Shown piece by piece: positions 20,297-29,010 of a stretch of DNA of 64,000 nt (position 1 is the first letter of the stretch; each line of letters starts with the position of its first letter). Source of the stretch: Marinobacterium halophilum (GTDB lineage: Bacteria; Pseudomonadota; Gammaproteobacteria; Pseudomonadales; Balneatricaceae); NCBI RefSeq assembly GCF_003014615.1, contig NZ_PYGI01000006.1, positions 95,489-159,488 of the forward strand, read 5' to 3'. Both the position numbers and the translations under genes were made by a program. A model generated the notes under the pieces. The model saw only the letters and a program-made list of their open reading frames with translations, made no database searches and was not told the DNA's origin.

Positions 20297-20567
20297 GCCT
20301 GAACTGGATCAGACCCCAAGCCTGAATCCCATGTTTCGTTTCCAGTGGGAAGAGGCGCAGAACGGTCATGTGCTGCTTTACCCTGAAGGGATGATCAAGC
20401 TCAACGACAGTGCCGGTGCCATCCTGGCTGAAGTGAATGGCGAACAGAATTGCACGGCTATTATCCATGCGCTTGAGACCCGCTTCCCTGAAGCGGGTGC
20501 GCTGGGGCCGGATGTGCTGGAGTTTCTGGAGGTTGCCCATGAGCAGAACTGGATCCGTTATGTCTGA
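20289..20567 (+). CDS. pqqD: PqqA-binding chaperone PqqD
   Basis: 92-residue RiPP recognition element that binds PqqA and presents it to PqqE. Typical features are P..RFQWE near the N-terminus, [18 protein letters not shown] and a C-terminal helix. The start at 20289 overlaps the pqqC stop; the 3' end overlaps pqqE, so C, D and E are translationally coupled. Confidence 0.95.
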   Translation: MSKPELDQTPSLNPMFRFQWEEAQNGHVLLYPEGMIKLNDSAGAILAEVNGEQNCTAIIHALETRFPEAGALGPDVLEFLEVAHEQNWIRYV

Positions 20568-21705
20568 AACCGTGGAACCGACACCGGCCAAGCCGTTGGG
20601 TCAGCCCCTTTGGCTGCTGGCGGAGCTGACATACAAGTGCCCGCTGCAGTGCCCCTACTGCAGTAATCCACTGGATTTCGCCGACCATGGTGAAGAACTG
20701 ACCACAGAGCAGTGGATTGAAGTCTTCCGTGAGGCCCGCAAGATGGGTGCTGCCCAGCTCGGTTTTTCGGGTGGCGAGCCGCTGGTGCGACGTGATCTGG
20801 AGCAGTTGATCGCTGAAGGGCGCAAGTTGGGTTATTACACCAACCTGATCACCTCCGGTATCGGCCTTAATGCGGAGCGTATCGCCGCGTTTCGCGAAGC
20901 CGGACTGGATCATATCCAGATCAGCTTCCAGGCTTCGGACGAGACGGTTAACAACATGCTCGCTGGCTCAAGCAAGGCGTTTGAGCAGAAGCTGAAAATG
21001 GCGCGTGAGGTGAAGGCCCAGGGTTACCCGATGGTGCTCAACTTCGTGACCCACCGGCATAATATTGATCGCATCGACCGTATTATTGAACTCTGTGTCG
21101 AGCTGGAAGCGGACTACGTTGAGTTGGCTACCTGTCAGTATTACGGTTGGGCGCATGAAAACCGCGAGACACTGCTACCGACGCAGGCTCAGTTGGAGCG
21201 TGCCGAGCGGATTACCAATGAATACCGCGATCAGCTTGCCGCCGCTGGCAACCCGATCAAGTTGATCTTCGTGACCCCCGACTATTATGAAGAACGGCCG
21301 AAAAAGTGCATGAACGGCTGGGGTGAAATATTCCTCACTGTTACCCCTGATGGTACCGCACTGCCGTGCCACAGCGCGCGCATGCTGCCGATCGAGTTTC
21401 CCAATGTGAAAGACCATAGTCTGCAGCACATTTGGCGCGACTCATTTGGTTTCAACCATTTCCGCGGGGATGACTGGATGCAGGAGCCGTGTCGCTCCTG
21501 TGACGAGAAAGAGCAGGATCTGGGTGGGTGTCGCTGTCAGGCCTATATGCTGGCCGGGGACATGAATGCAGCCGATCCGGTATGCAGCAAATCACCGCAT
21601 CACCATAAGATTCTCGACGCTCGTGCCGCTGCTGAGCAGGTCAGCGAAGATACTCCAATCACGTTCCGCAATGAACGCAACTCCCGTGTCTTTGCACGCG
21701 GTTGA
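20539..21705 (+). CDS. pqqE: PqqA peptide cyclase (radical SAM) PqqE
   Basis: Radical SAM/SPASM enzyme that forms the Glu-Tyr C-C bond in PqqA (EC 1.21.98.4). 388 residues from ATG 20539. The radical SAM cluster is C34-x3-C38-x2-C41 (KCPLQCPYC), followed by [13 protein letters not shown]-terminal SPASM cysteines include [23 protein letters not shown] and [10 protein letters not shown] chose 20539 because GGAGG lies 6 nt upstream; ATG 20560 (MSETVEP) also fits but has a weak RBS. The 3' end overlaps the next gene by 35 bp. Confidence 0.95.
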   Translation: MSRTGSVMSETVEPTPAKPLGQPLWLLAELTYKCPLQCPYCSNPLDFADHGEELTTEQWIEVFREARKMGAAQLGFSGGEPLVRRDLEQLIAEGRKLGYYTNLITSGIGLNAERIAAFREAGLDHIQISFQASDETVNNMLAGSSKAFEQKLKMAREVKAQGYPMVLNFVTHRHNIDRIDRIIELCVELEADYVELATCQYYGWAHENRETLLPTQAQLERAERITNEYRDQLAAAGNPIKLIFVTPDYYEERPKKCMNGWGEIFLTVTPDGTALPCHSARMLPIEFPNVKDHSLQHIWRDSFGFNHFRGDDWMQEPCRSCDEKEQDLGGCRCQAYMLAGDMNAADPVCSKSPHHHKILDARAAAEQVSEDTPITFRNERNSRVFARG

Positions 21706-23551
21706 GCCGCTGCTGGCGGCGGAAGAAGCGGTCTCCGCCATTCATGACTATGCTGCGCTCAAGTTTCATCAAGGCAACCTGTACGGTGTTGGCTTTGATG
21801 CCGCCAGTGGTCGCAACCGGTTGTGTCATTTCAGTGGCGGGCAGGCGGAAAGCCTGCTGCCCAATCATGTCAGTGTGCGCAGCCGTGTGCATGAATATGG
21901 CGGTGGAGCCTGGTGTATTGCAGGTGTCCATGCCTGCTTTGTCCATGCGGATGATCAGCAGATTTGGCAAGCGCCATTGGCTGCAGGTGAGCCTCCTCAC
22001 CCATTAACGTGCCAGCCGGATACCCGTTTTGCCGACCTGGCGTTCGACCCGCTGCGCGAGCGCCTGCTTGCGATCAGCGAGACGCATCTGTCATCACTGG
22101 AGCCTGTCAACCGATTGGCTGCTATCAGTCTGCATACTGGGGCTATCGAAATTCTGGCTGAAGGTGCCGACTTTTACAGCTCACCGGCCTTGAGCCCGGA
22201 TGGCTGCCAGTTAGTCTGGATCGAATGGGATCACCCGCAGCAGCCCTGGCGTTGTACGCGTGTCATGCTGGCGCAATTGAATGAACAGGGTGAGGTCGAG
22301 ACGGCCCGGCAGGTATCCGATACGGATGAAGCGGCCTGGGCACAGCCACGCTTTTCGCCGGATGGGACGTTACATGTCGTGGTTGATCGTAACAACTGGT
22401 GGCGCATCGAATCACTGACGGCGACGGGCTTTCAGGCGCTGTCTGGAACAGTGCCCGAGCGTACCGAGTTTACTACCGCCCCTTGGCAGTTTGGTCTTGC
22501 AACCTATGGCTGGAATGCGGCGGGTGCGTTGCTGGCGCTGGGACAGTGTGATGGGTATACATATCTTTGGTGTCATGATGGCTCAGCGTGGTGCCCGCTG
22601 GAGTTGAGCCTGATGCCTGCACGGATGCATGCCTTGGTGTGTGATGGCAACAGGCTTGGTTGTGTGGCCGAATTCAGTGACCGCTTGCCGGCGGTTGTGC
22701 GGATTGACAGTGCGCTGACAGCCGATGACCCGGATCAATGCGATATTCTGTATGGTGGCGACTGTCCTGCGTACACGCCCAGTTTGCCCGTCAGTCTGAG
22801 TGTCGAACGGGATGAAAACCTGAGCGTGCCGTACTTTCTTTATCGTCCTGCCGGTATTCCCGCTGACCGGCTCCTCCCGCTGGTGATCTGGACCCATGGT
22901 GGCCCCACCGCCATGACTGCGCCGTCCTTTAAGCCGGCCATTCAATACTGGACCCAGCGTGGATTCATGATTGCCGATGTCAATTATCGCGGCAGCACGG
23001 GCTATGGCCGTGATTACCGCATGCAGCTGGAAGGGCAGTGGGGTGTCCGTGATGTGGACGATGTTATTGCGGTTGCAGCCGATCTGGTTGAACAGGGACA
23101 GGCCGACCCTCAAGCCCTTTTCATTCGCGGCAACAGCGCCGGTGGCTATACCACCCTGAGTGCTTTGTGTGACTCTGACTTGTTCAGCGGTGGTGCCAGC
23201 TTGTACGGTGTCAGTGATCCCGCCCGACTGAATCAGCTGACGCACAAGTTCGAGTCCCGTTATCTGCATTGGCTGATCGGAGACCCGCAGCAACAGAGTG
23301 AACGCTACCTTGAACGTTCGCCGCTCCACCGTGCCGACCGTATCAGTGCTCCGGTTATTTTTTTTCAGGGTATGCAAGATCAGGTAGTCCTGCCGGAGCA
23401 GACCCGTAATATGGCAGAGCGCCTCAATTGCAACGACATCCGTGTGGAAACCCATTATTTCGATAACGAAGCACATGGCTTCCGACAACCGGATAACCAG
23501 GCGGCTGTTCTGGAGCATGAATTGGCATTTTACCGCAGCATAATCAGTTGA
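21671..23551 (+). CDS. pqqH: S9-family prolyl oligopeptidase of the pqq operon (PqqH-like)
   Basis: 626-residue alpha/beta-hydrolase peptidase with an N-terminal beta-propeller and C-terminal catalytic domain. Triad: S489 (GNSAGGY), D570 (MQDQVV) and H602 (NEAHGFRQ). It overlaps pqqE by 35 bp, so it belongs to the same transcript, as pqqH does in P. aeruginosa. No signal peptide is evident. A role in trimming PqqA is plausible, because no M16 peptidase (pqqF) is in the window, but it is inference. The start has little RBS; it is the first ATG fitting the family. Confidence 0.85.
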   Translation: MNATPVSLHAVEPLLAAEEAVSAIHDYAALKFHQGNLYGVGFDAASGRNRLCHFSGGQAESLLPNHVSVRSRVHEYGGGAWCIAGVHACFVHADDQQIWQAPLAAGEPPHPLTCQPDTRFADLAFDPLRERLLAISETHLSSLEPVNRLAAISLHTGAIEILAEGADFYSSPALSPDGCQLVWIEWDHPQQPWRCTRVMLAQLNEQGEVETARQVSDTDEAAWAQPRFSPDGTLHVVVDRNNWWRIESLTATGFQALSGTVPERTEFTTAPWQFGLATYGWNAAGALLALGQCDGYTYLWCHDGSAWCPLELSLMPARMHALVCDGNRLGCVAEFSDRLPAVVRIDSALTADDPDQCDILYGGDCPAYTPSLPVSLSVERDENLSVPYFLYRPAGIPADRLLPLVIWTHGGPTAMTAPSFKPAIQYWTQRGFMIADVNYRGSTGYGRDYRMQLEGQWGVRDVDDVIAVAADLVEQGQADPQALFIRGNSAGGYTTLSALCDSDLFSGGASLYGVSDPARLNQLTHKFESRYLHWLIGDPQQQSERYLERSPLHRADRISAPVIFFQGMQDQVVLPEQTRNMAERLNCNDIRVETHYFDNEAHGFRQPDNQAAVLEHELAFYRSIIS

Positions 23552-23823
23552 TTAGATAAGCTTCCGACGTTATCCGAGTCGGGCTTAATTACACTGATAT
23601 CGGTGTTTTTATATTTGCACAACACCTTTCCGATGGCATGAAATGTGCTAAATCGAAGTGATTCCAGCCATCATTTAATATAGAAAATCTCTGTATTTTT
23701 ACGAATATGGAACTGTTCTGTAACAGTTCTTCCGACTTTTCTGAAGGTTTACCTGCAATTATTTGGAAATCCAAGGCTAAATCCTTTAGTATTGCTATGG
23801 TTTTTTAGTTAAGGGAGTAGGTT

Positions 23824-25200
23824 TTGGCTAATCAAAAAATAGCAATTTTAGGTGCAGGTCCCAGTGGTTTAGCTCAGCTGCGTGCGTTTGAAGCCGCTCG
23901 TCGCGCGGGTGTCAAAGACCTTCCGGAAATTGTGTGTTACGAAAAGCAGAATGATATCGGCGGCATGTGGAACTACACATGGCGCACCGGCCTGGATAAA
24001 AACGGCGAGCCGGTTCATGGCAGCATGTACCGCTACCTCTGGTCCAATGGCCCGAAAGAGTGTCTGGAATTTGCGGATTACTCCTTTGATGAGCATTTTG
24101 GCCGCGCGATTCCGTCCTACCCTCCGCGTGCAGTACTGAAAGACTACATCATGGGGCGCATCGACAAGGAAGCGATCCTGAAGTACATCCGTTTTGAGTG
24201 CCCCGTGCGCTGGGTGACTTATGACAAAAGCAGTAAAAAGTTTACTGTTACTGTCATGAATCACAAAACAGGTGAGCAGGAAACCAACGAATTCGATTAT
24301 GTCGTTGTCGCTACCGGACATTTCTCTACGCCCAACATGCCGTATTTTGATGGTGTAGAGCAGTTCCCGGGACGTGTGTTGCATGCACACGATTTCAGGG
24401 ATGCCCTGGAGTTTGAAGGGCAGAACATTCTGCTGGTGGGCGCAAGCTACTCCGCAGAAGATATCGGTTCCCAGTGCTATAAGTACGGTGCCAAGTCTGT
24501 CACCATCAGCTATCGCAGCAATGCGCTGGGCTTCGAATGGCCTGAAGGTCTCGAAGAGAAGCCTTTGTTGACGCACTTCGAAGGCAATATCGGTCACTTC
24601 GCCGATGGTTCAAGCAAACAGTTCGATGCCATCATCATGTGTACGGGTTACCTGTTCCACTTCCCGTTCCTGCCGGATGAGTTGCGCCTGCAGACCCATA
24701 ACTGCCTGTATCCGGACAACCTGTACAAAGGTATGTTCTTCCAGAACAATCCGCAGCTGATTTATCTGGGCATGCAGGATCAGTACTTCACGTTCAACAT
24801 GTTCGATGCTCAGGCATGGTTCGCGCGTGACGTGATGCTGAACCGTATCCAGTTGCCGGATACCGATACCTGCCGTGACGACATCAACGAGTGGCTGTCA
24901 CGCTATGACAAGACGGAAAGCTGCAACGACTCCATCGATTTCCAGGCCAGTTATATCCGCGAATTGGTAGATGCGACCGACTATCCTGATTTCGCTGTTG
25001 AGAAGCAGGCGGATCTGCTGAAGCAGTGGCTGCTGGACAAGCAGGAAAACATCATGGGCTTCCGTGAAAAAGCCTACCGTTCAACCGTAACCGATACCAT
25101 GGCAACCGAATTGCCGGGACGCTGGTTGGATATTAAAGATGATTCACTTGAAGGTTTCATGTCACTCCGCTTTGTTGAGCCGCATAAAGAATCGGCTTAA
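23824..25200 (+). CDS. tmm: Trimethylamine monooxygenase (flavin-containing, Tmm)
   Basis: FAD- and NADPH-dependent enzyme converting trimethylamine to trimethylamine N-oxide (EC 1.14.13.148), common in marine bacteria. 458 residues: FAD-binding GAGPSG (10-15), the FMO signature FPGRVLHAHDF (181-191, FxGxxxHxxxF), and NADPH-binding GASYSAED (206-213). Similarity to bacterial Tmm extends through YLFHFPFL and MQDQYFTFNMFDAQAWF. The start is TTG, supported by AAGGGAG at 23811-23817. The 272 bp upstream are AT-rich with no gene. No TMAO demethylase or TMA transporter is adjacent. Confidence 0.9.
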   Translation: MANQKIAILGAGPSGLAQLRAFEAARRAGVKDLPEIVCYEKQNDIGGMWNYTWRTGLDKNGEPVHGSMYRYLWSNGPKECLEFADYSFDEHFGRAIPSYPPRAVLKDYIMGRIDKEAILKYIRFECPVRWVTYDKSSKKFTVTVMNHKTGEQETNEFDYVVVATGHFSTPNMPYFDGVEQFPGRVLHAHDFRDALEFEGQNILLVGASYSAEDIGSQCYKYGAKSVTISYRSNALGFEWPEGLEEKPLLTHFEGNIGHFADGSSKQFDAIIMCTGYLFHFPFLPDELRLQTHNCLYPDNLYKGMFFQNNPQLIYLGMQDQYFTFNMFDAQAWFARDVMLNRIQLPDTDTCRDDINEWLSRYDKTESCNDSIDFQASYIRELVDATDYPDFAVEKQADLLKQWLLDKQENIMGFREKAYRSTVTDTMATELPGRWLDIKDDSLEGFMSLRFVEPHKESA

Positions 25201-25220
25201 TCATCAGTGACAGTGAAACG

Positions 25221-25247
25221 GCATGGCCTCTATTCTTGAGGTCATGC
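25221..25247 (+). terminator. Stem-loop after tmm
   Basis: 10-bp stem GCATGGCCTC / GAGGTCATGC (one G-U) with a 7-nt loop, 20 bp after the tmm stop. The following TTCGCTTGG is not a true U tract. The 120 bp to the HPP gene hold nothing recognisable. Confidence 0.55.
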
Positions 25248-25369
25248 TTCGCTTGGCATAGCGTTCATAACCAGACTGAACTCCGCATACATATCCCCGT
25301 CGTCATCACATCACCATTCCCTTGCTACTCTGACCAACTCCAAGCCTGATCGTATGTGCGTTGCGCCGT

Positions 25370-25849
25370 TTATAGCCAGCGTTGTGGGTATTGCTGGCCC
25401 GAAATGCGGTTGTGATACAGATAGCCAAAGAGCACGATGGTCAGGGTGCCAGCGGCCACGGGTGTCAGCAGGAAATCCCAACCTTCACCGCTGAACATGA
25501 TGATAAGCGGATTGGCACCGGCGGGAGGGTGAGTGGTATGGGTCAGCAGCATCAGCATGACCGCCAAGCCCACCGCCAAACCAAGGGACCAGGTGTGTAC
25601 GCCCATGACGGATGCAACGCTCAAGCCTACCGCTGAAGTGAGCAGGTGACCCAAAATAATGTTGCGCGGTTGGGCCAGAGGGCTGGCCGGTAGCCCGAAC
25701 AGAATGACCATAGTCGCCCCGAAAGGCGCCATCAGCCAGATTGAATCCTGTAGTGTGCCCATCAGACTTAAACCGGTAATGCAGAGTGCCGCGCCCACGC
25801 CGGCAAACAGTGCGGCTTTGTAGTGGGCCAGGTTGAGTAGATCTTTCAT
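25370..25849 (-). CDS. HPP-family integral membrane protein
   Basis: 159 residues with four to five TM helices (about 13-33, 40-58, 66-85, 88-108, 130-150) and the family's namesake motif in LLTHTTHPPAGANPLI. HPP proteins have been linked to nitrite transport in some organisms; the substrate here is unknown. The start at 25849 is supported by AAGGAAAC upstream; a longer frame to 25939 would run through the operator region. Divergent from the TetR gene, whose paired operators lie in its leader, so it is the likely target. Confidence 0.85.
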   Translation of the reverse strand: MKDLLNLAHYKAALFAGVGAALCITGLSLMGTLQDSIWLMAPFGATMVILFGLPASPLAQPRNIILGHLLTSAVGLSVASVMGVHTWSLGLAVGLAVMLMLLTHTTHPPAGANPLIIMFSGEGWDFLLTPVAAGTLTIVLFGYLYHNRISGQQYPQRWL

Positions 25850-25874
25850 TGTGTTTCCTTGTGCGACAGGTTGG

Positions 25875-25913
25875 TAGACCGATTTGTCTACATAGGGTAG
25901 ACAGGTCTGTCTA
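25875..25913. promoter_or_regulatory. Tandem palindromic operators between HPP gene and TetR gene
   Basis: Two 16-bp sites of the form TAGAC-N6-GTCTA: TAGACCGATTTGTCTA (25875-25890) and TAGACAGGTCTGTCTA (25898-25913), centres 23 bp apart. They sit between the divergent HPP and TetR genes, as expected for autoregulated TetR operators. Confidence 0.8.
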
Positions 25914-25956
25914 TTCATGTCAATGTTCGGCTTGAACATTAAAGCGGGAGTAACAC

Positions 25957-26523
25957 ATGGATAAGCGTGAGCAGTTGGTGAGTGTTGCCTTTGATCTCTT
26001 TTACCGGCACGGCGTTCACGCGGTGGGGATCAACCGCGTATTGGCAGAGTCCGGCATCGCCAAAAAAACCTTGTATCACTATTTCCCGAGCAAGGATGAG
26101 TTGGTGGCGGCTACGGTGAGTTATAGAGATCACGGATTCGTGCAATGGCTGCAGCAGCGTTTGGATCTGGCGGAGGGATATGAGGCGGTCATGGCGCTGT
26201 TTGATGCGCTGGACGACTGGTTCAATGGCCGTGACCCTTCCATACAGCCTTTCTACGGCTGTTTCTTTATCAACGTGAGTGCCGAGTTCGGCAACCCTGA
26301 ACATCCTGTCCATCAACAGTGTGCGGCACATAAGCAGCAATTGGCGGCTCTGATACGGCAGCGACTTGAGTCAATGCCAAAGTATGCGGCTGATAGTCTG
26401 ATTGATGCGTTGTTGCTGTTAAAAGAGGGCGCTATTGTTCAGGCATCGGTCGCGGGCGACCTGGAGGCAGGGCTCAAGGCCAAGGCGGTGGCGCAGCGGC
26501 TGTTCAGCTTAGCCAACGTTTAA
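25957..26523 (+). CDS. TetR/AcrR-family transcriptional regulator
   Basis: 188 residues. The N-terminal helix-turn-helix (about 3-48: REQLVSVAFDLFYRHGVHAVGINRVLAESGIAKKTLYHYFPSKDEL, given in full by position 3-48) is typical; the C-terminal ligand domain contains FYGCFFINVSAEF with a Cys often seen in this subgroup. Divergent from the HPP gene with shared operators, followed by an EamA exporter gene on the same strand. The inducer is unknown. Confidence 0.88.
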   Translation: MDKREQLVSVAFDLFYRHGVHAVGINRVLAESGIAKKTLYHYFPSKDELVAATVSYRDHGFVQWLQQRLDLAEGYEAVMALFDALDDWFNGRDPSIQPFYGCFFINVSAEFGNPEHPVHQQCAAHKQQLAALIRQRLESMPKYAADSLIDALLLLKEGAIVQASVAGDLEAGLKAKAVAQRLFSLANV

Positions 26524-26585
26524 TCCTGTTGCGGTGGCTTCGTTGTACGTGGAGCTTTCCGCATTTTTTCTGAAGATGGATGCTG

Positions 26586-27440
26586 ATGAATAATAATAAA
26601 ACGCCAGCACTACGCGTATTCACGTTAACGACCTTGGCCATGCTGGCCTTTGCCGGTAATTCACTATTGTGCCGGGTGGCATTGAAAGAGACCGATCTCG
26701 ATGCCGCCAGTTTCACCACGATCCGCCTGTTGTCCGGTGCATTGGTATTGTGGCTGCTGGTTCAGCTTCGGCGCAGTGAGGCCAGCGGGAAGGGCAATAT
26801 GCTGTCTGCGCTGGCGCTGTGGGTCTATGCGGCAGGGTTCTCGTTTGCCTATATCAGCCTGGATGCAGGTATTGGCGCATTATTGCTGTTTGGGGCCGTG
26901 CAGGCGACGATGATCGGGTATGGCCTGTGGCGGGGAGAGCGGTTTACCCGTCTGCAAGTACTGGGGTTGGTATTAGCGTTAGGCGGGCTGATCGGTTTGC
27001 TGTTGCCCGGGCTTTCGGCACCGCCGCTGGCAGGCTCATTATTGATGTTGCTGGCGGGTGTGGCCTGGGGAGTGTACTCACTGCGCGGGCGTGGGGCCGG
27101 TGATCCAACGCGGGTGACAGCCGGTAATTTTATCCGCGCAGTTCCCGTCGCCCTGTTGCTGAGCCTGCTGATGTTGCCACAGGCACAACTGGACCCGGTT
27201 GGTGTTGGCTACGCGATTGCCTCGGGGGCGTTGGCGTCGGGCGTGGGGTATGCGCTCTGGTACACCGTGTTGCCGTTACTGCAGACGACCCGTGCGGCCA
27301 CCATTCAGCTCAGCGTGCCGGTGATTGCAGCCGCAGGGGGCGTGTTGCTGTTGGGCGAAGCGGTCAGCCTGCGTTTGCTGCTGGCATCCTGTGCAATTCT
27401 GGGCGGCATCGCACTGGTGATTTGGGAGAAACGGTCATAA
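26586..27440 (+). CDS. EamA/DMT-superfamily transporter
   Basis: 284 residues with about ten TM helices in two EamA repeats (LAFAGNSLLCRVALKET... in the first; AGVAWGVYSLRGRGAGDP opening the second). The final helix is followed by a short basic tail (IWEKRS). ATG 26580 is two codons upstream and equally possible. It lies 62 bp after the TetR gene and may be co-transcribed. Likely an exporter of small metabolites; the substrate is not predictable. Confidence 0.85.
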   Translation: MNNNKTPALRVFTLTTLAMLAFAGNSLLCRVALKETDLDAASFTTIRLLSGALVLWLLVQLRRSEASGKGNMLSALALWVYAAGFSFAYISLDAGIGALLLFGAVQATMIGYGLWRGERFTRLQVLGLVLALGGLIGLLLPGLSAPPLAGSLLMLLAGVAWGVYSLRGRGAGDPTRVTAGNFIRAVPVALLLSLLMLPQAQLDPVGVGYAIASGALASGVGYALWYTVLPLLQTTRAATIQLSVPVIAAAGGVLLLGEAVSLRLLLASCAILGGIALVIWEKRS

Positions 27441-27502
27441 GGGCCATACGCTGTACGGTGGAATAACCGGGTGTTATCCCGGTCAACTCCACACGCGTGG
27501 TA

Positions 27503-28510
27503 TCAAAGATGCTTGGCCAGCAGGCGGTAGCTGTCCATGCGGTCGTAATGGCTGTGGGTGACCGTTACGGTAGACACTTCATCGCAATCAAAGGCTTTGG
27601 CCAGCTGCTCGATTTCCTGCCAGCACTGCTCTGGTGTGCCCACGGTGTAGCCGTTCAGGATATGGTCGTAGGCGGCCTGATGCGATGCCGACATGGCGTT
27701 GTAACGGTCGCGGACTTCGCTGGGGGTCAGGAAGTCTTCCCGCTGTCCCATTTGTGCGGCAAATTTGCGGTACACGGCCGTACCGGCGCGTAGCTTGGCT
27801 TCTGCTTCGGTTTCGGCACAGATACAGGCGATCGCCAGCATCGTGTTCGGGGTGCCTTCATGGCCAGCCTTTTTCCACTCTTCGCTATAAGTATGGAAGA
27901 TGGAGGGGCTGCAATTGTCAGGGTCGATAAAGCGGGCCAGAGCCAAGTTGTAACCGAGGTGACCGGCTAAACCGGCACTGCCGCCGCTTGAGCCCAGCAT
28001 CCATAGCTGCGGCTTGGGTGAGCTGTCCGGCAATACCTTAATGTTGTGATAAGGCGTGTCGGTTGGCAGCGTGCCGTTTACAAAACCTTCCAGCATCTGT
28101 GCCTGGTGCGCATAGAGGTCACCGTGATGTGGTTCGTGCGGGAACGCCAATGCATGAGAGGTCAGGCCACTGCCGCCCGGCGCGCGGCCGACACCCAAGT
28201 CGATACGGCCGGGGTGCAGGGTTTCCATCATCTTGAAGCATTCAGCCACTTTCAGGGGGCTGTAGTGCGACAGCATGACCCCGCCACTGCCGACGCGGAT
28301 CCGCTGGGTCACGCTGGCAATGCTGGCGACCATGATTTCCGGACAAGGATTGGCGAAATGAACGCTGTCGTGATGTTCAGCCACCCAAAAACGGTGATAG
28401 CCCAATTCATCGCAAAGCTGTGCGAGTTCAACGGTAAGACGCGGGGCTTCAATCTTGGCGTGGGAGCCATGGACCGGTGACTGGTCGACAACAGACAGTT
28501 TGATGCTCAT
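27503..28510 (-). CDS. Luciferase-like (LLM class) flavin-dependent oxidoreductase, YhbW-like
   Basis: 335 residues, the length of E. coli YhbW. Bacterial-luciferase alpha/beta-barrel features: YHRFWVAEHHD (conserved AEHH), VGSGGVMLSHYSPLKVAE, and GRIDLGVGRAPGG. It probably uses reduced flavin and O2; the substrate is unknown. A weak stem-loop (27466-27483) lies between it and the convergent EamA gene. A 12-bp palindrome lies just upstream of its start. Confidence 0.85.
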   Translation of the reverse strand: MSIKLSVVDQSPVHGSHAKIEAPRLTVELAQLCDELGYHRFWVAEHHDSVHFANPCPEIMVASIASVTQRIRVGSGGVMLSHYSPLKVAECFKMMETLHPGRIDLGVGRAPGGSGLTSHALAFPHEPHHGDLYAHQAQMLEGFVNGTLPTDTPYHNIKVLPDSSPKPQLWMLGSSGGSAGLAGHLGYNLALARFIDPDNCSPSIFHTYSEEWKKAGHEGTPNTMLAIACICAETEAEAKLRAGTAVYRKFAAQMGQREDFLTPSEVRDRYNAMSASHQAAYDHILNGYTVGTPEQCWQEIEQLAKAFDCDEVSTVTVTHSHYDRMDSYRLLAKHL

Positions 28511-28530
28511 GAAGGTCTCCTTTAATTAAC

Positions 28531-28542
28531 TTAACATGTTAA
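28531..28542. promoter_or_regulatory. Palindrome TTAACATGTTAA upstream of the LLM oxidoreductase gene
   Basis: Perfect 12-bp palindrome 20 bp before the ATG at 28510, within an AT-rich leader. It resembles a dimeric repressor site; no cognate regulator is adjacent. Confidence 0.4.
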
Positions 28543-29010
28543 ATAAATGGCGCCGTTCTTTCAATCCAAGACCGCTCATCCAGGTGCGTTCGCTGAAACT
28601 GAAAGGGTGTCGGAAGCCAACGGAAGGGGGCGGGATGACTGGAGCACTACAGAATTTGGTTAAGAAATGGGCTCCGTCCCATGCCAGCACCTCCTGTGCG
28701 TAACCGAATACATTTCACTGTATTTATATACAGCATATATTGATTTGTCGAGTGCCTGTGCGCGAATCGATGCAAGAGTGTGCTCATTTGCTACTGGAAT
28801 CAGCAGGTAAAATGGTTCAATATCAGGTAACTATGGACATTGTGTTGTGTGATACTGCGCACAAACATTCACGCAAATGCGCATGCTCGTTTTCAACGGA
28901 GGAGAATGGCTGTGATTCATCATTTATCCAATCTATACAGTCAGTTAGTGACACTTTCCCGGCTCTTGACTTGAGCAAAAACACGCATGCGCATGATTAA
29001 AATAATGAAA
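28543..29010. other. Gene-poor accessory region before the IS element
   Basis: No convincing gene. The stretch contains the LexA box described separately. A good RBS (GGAGGAG, 28899-28904) precedes ATG 28906, which opens only 22 codons (MAVIHHLSNLYSQLVTLSR...) before a stop at 28972. A TTG-initiated 86-codon frame (28740-29000) shows no recognisable family. It may be the remains of an SOS-controlled gene disrupted by the adjacent insertion. Confidence 0.4.
28718..28733. promoter_or_regulatory. LexA (SOS) box
   Basis: CTGTATTTATATACAG fits CTG-N10-CAG and matches the E. coli-type LexA consensus CTGTATATATATACAG at 15 of 16 positions. The nearest genes are the LLM oxidoreductase (start 208 bp away on the minus strand) and the IS remnant; no SOS gene is recognisable beside it. 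Confidence 0.75.

Noticed and set aside
23552..23823. Possible riboswitch or sigma-54 site in the tmm leader
   Set aside because: AT-rich, but I found no GG-N10-GC (-24/-12) promoter and no recognisable aptamer core.
28740..29000. 86-codon open frame starting at TTG downstream of the LexA box
   Set aside because: No RBS, no recognisable family and cysteine/serine-rich random-looking composition; kept only as part of the gene-poor region.
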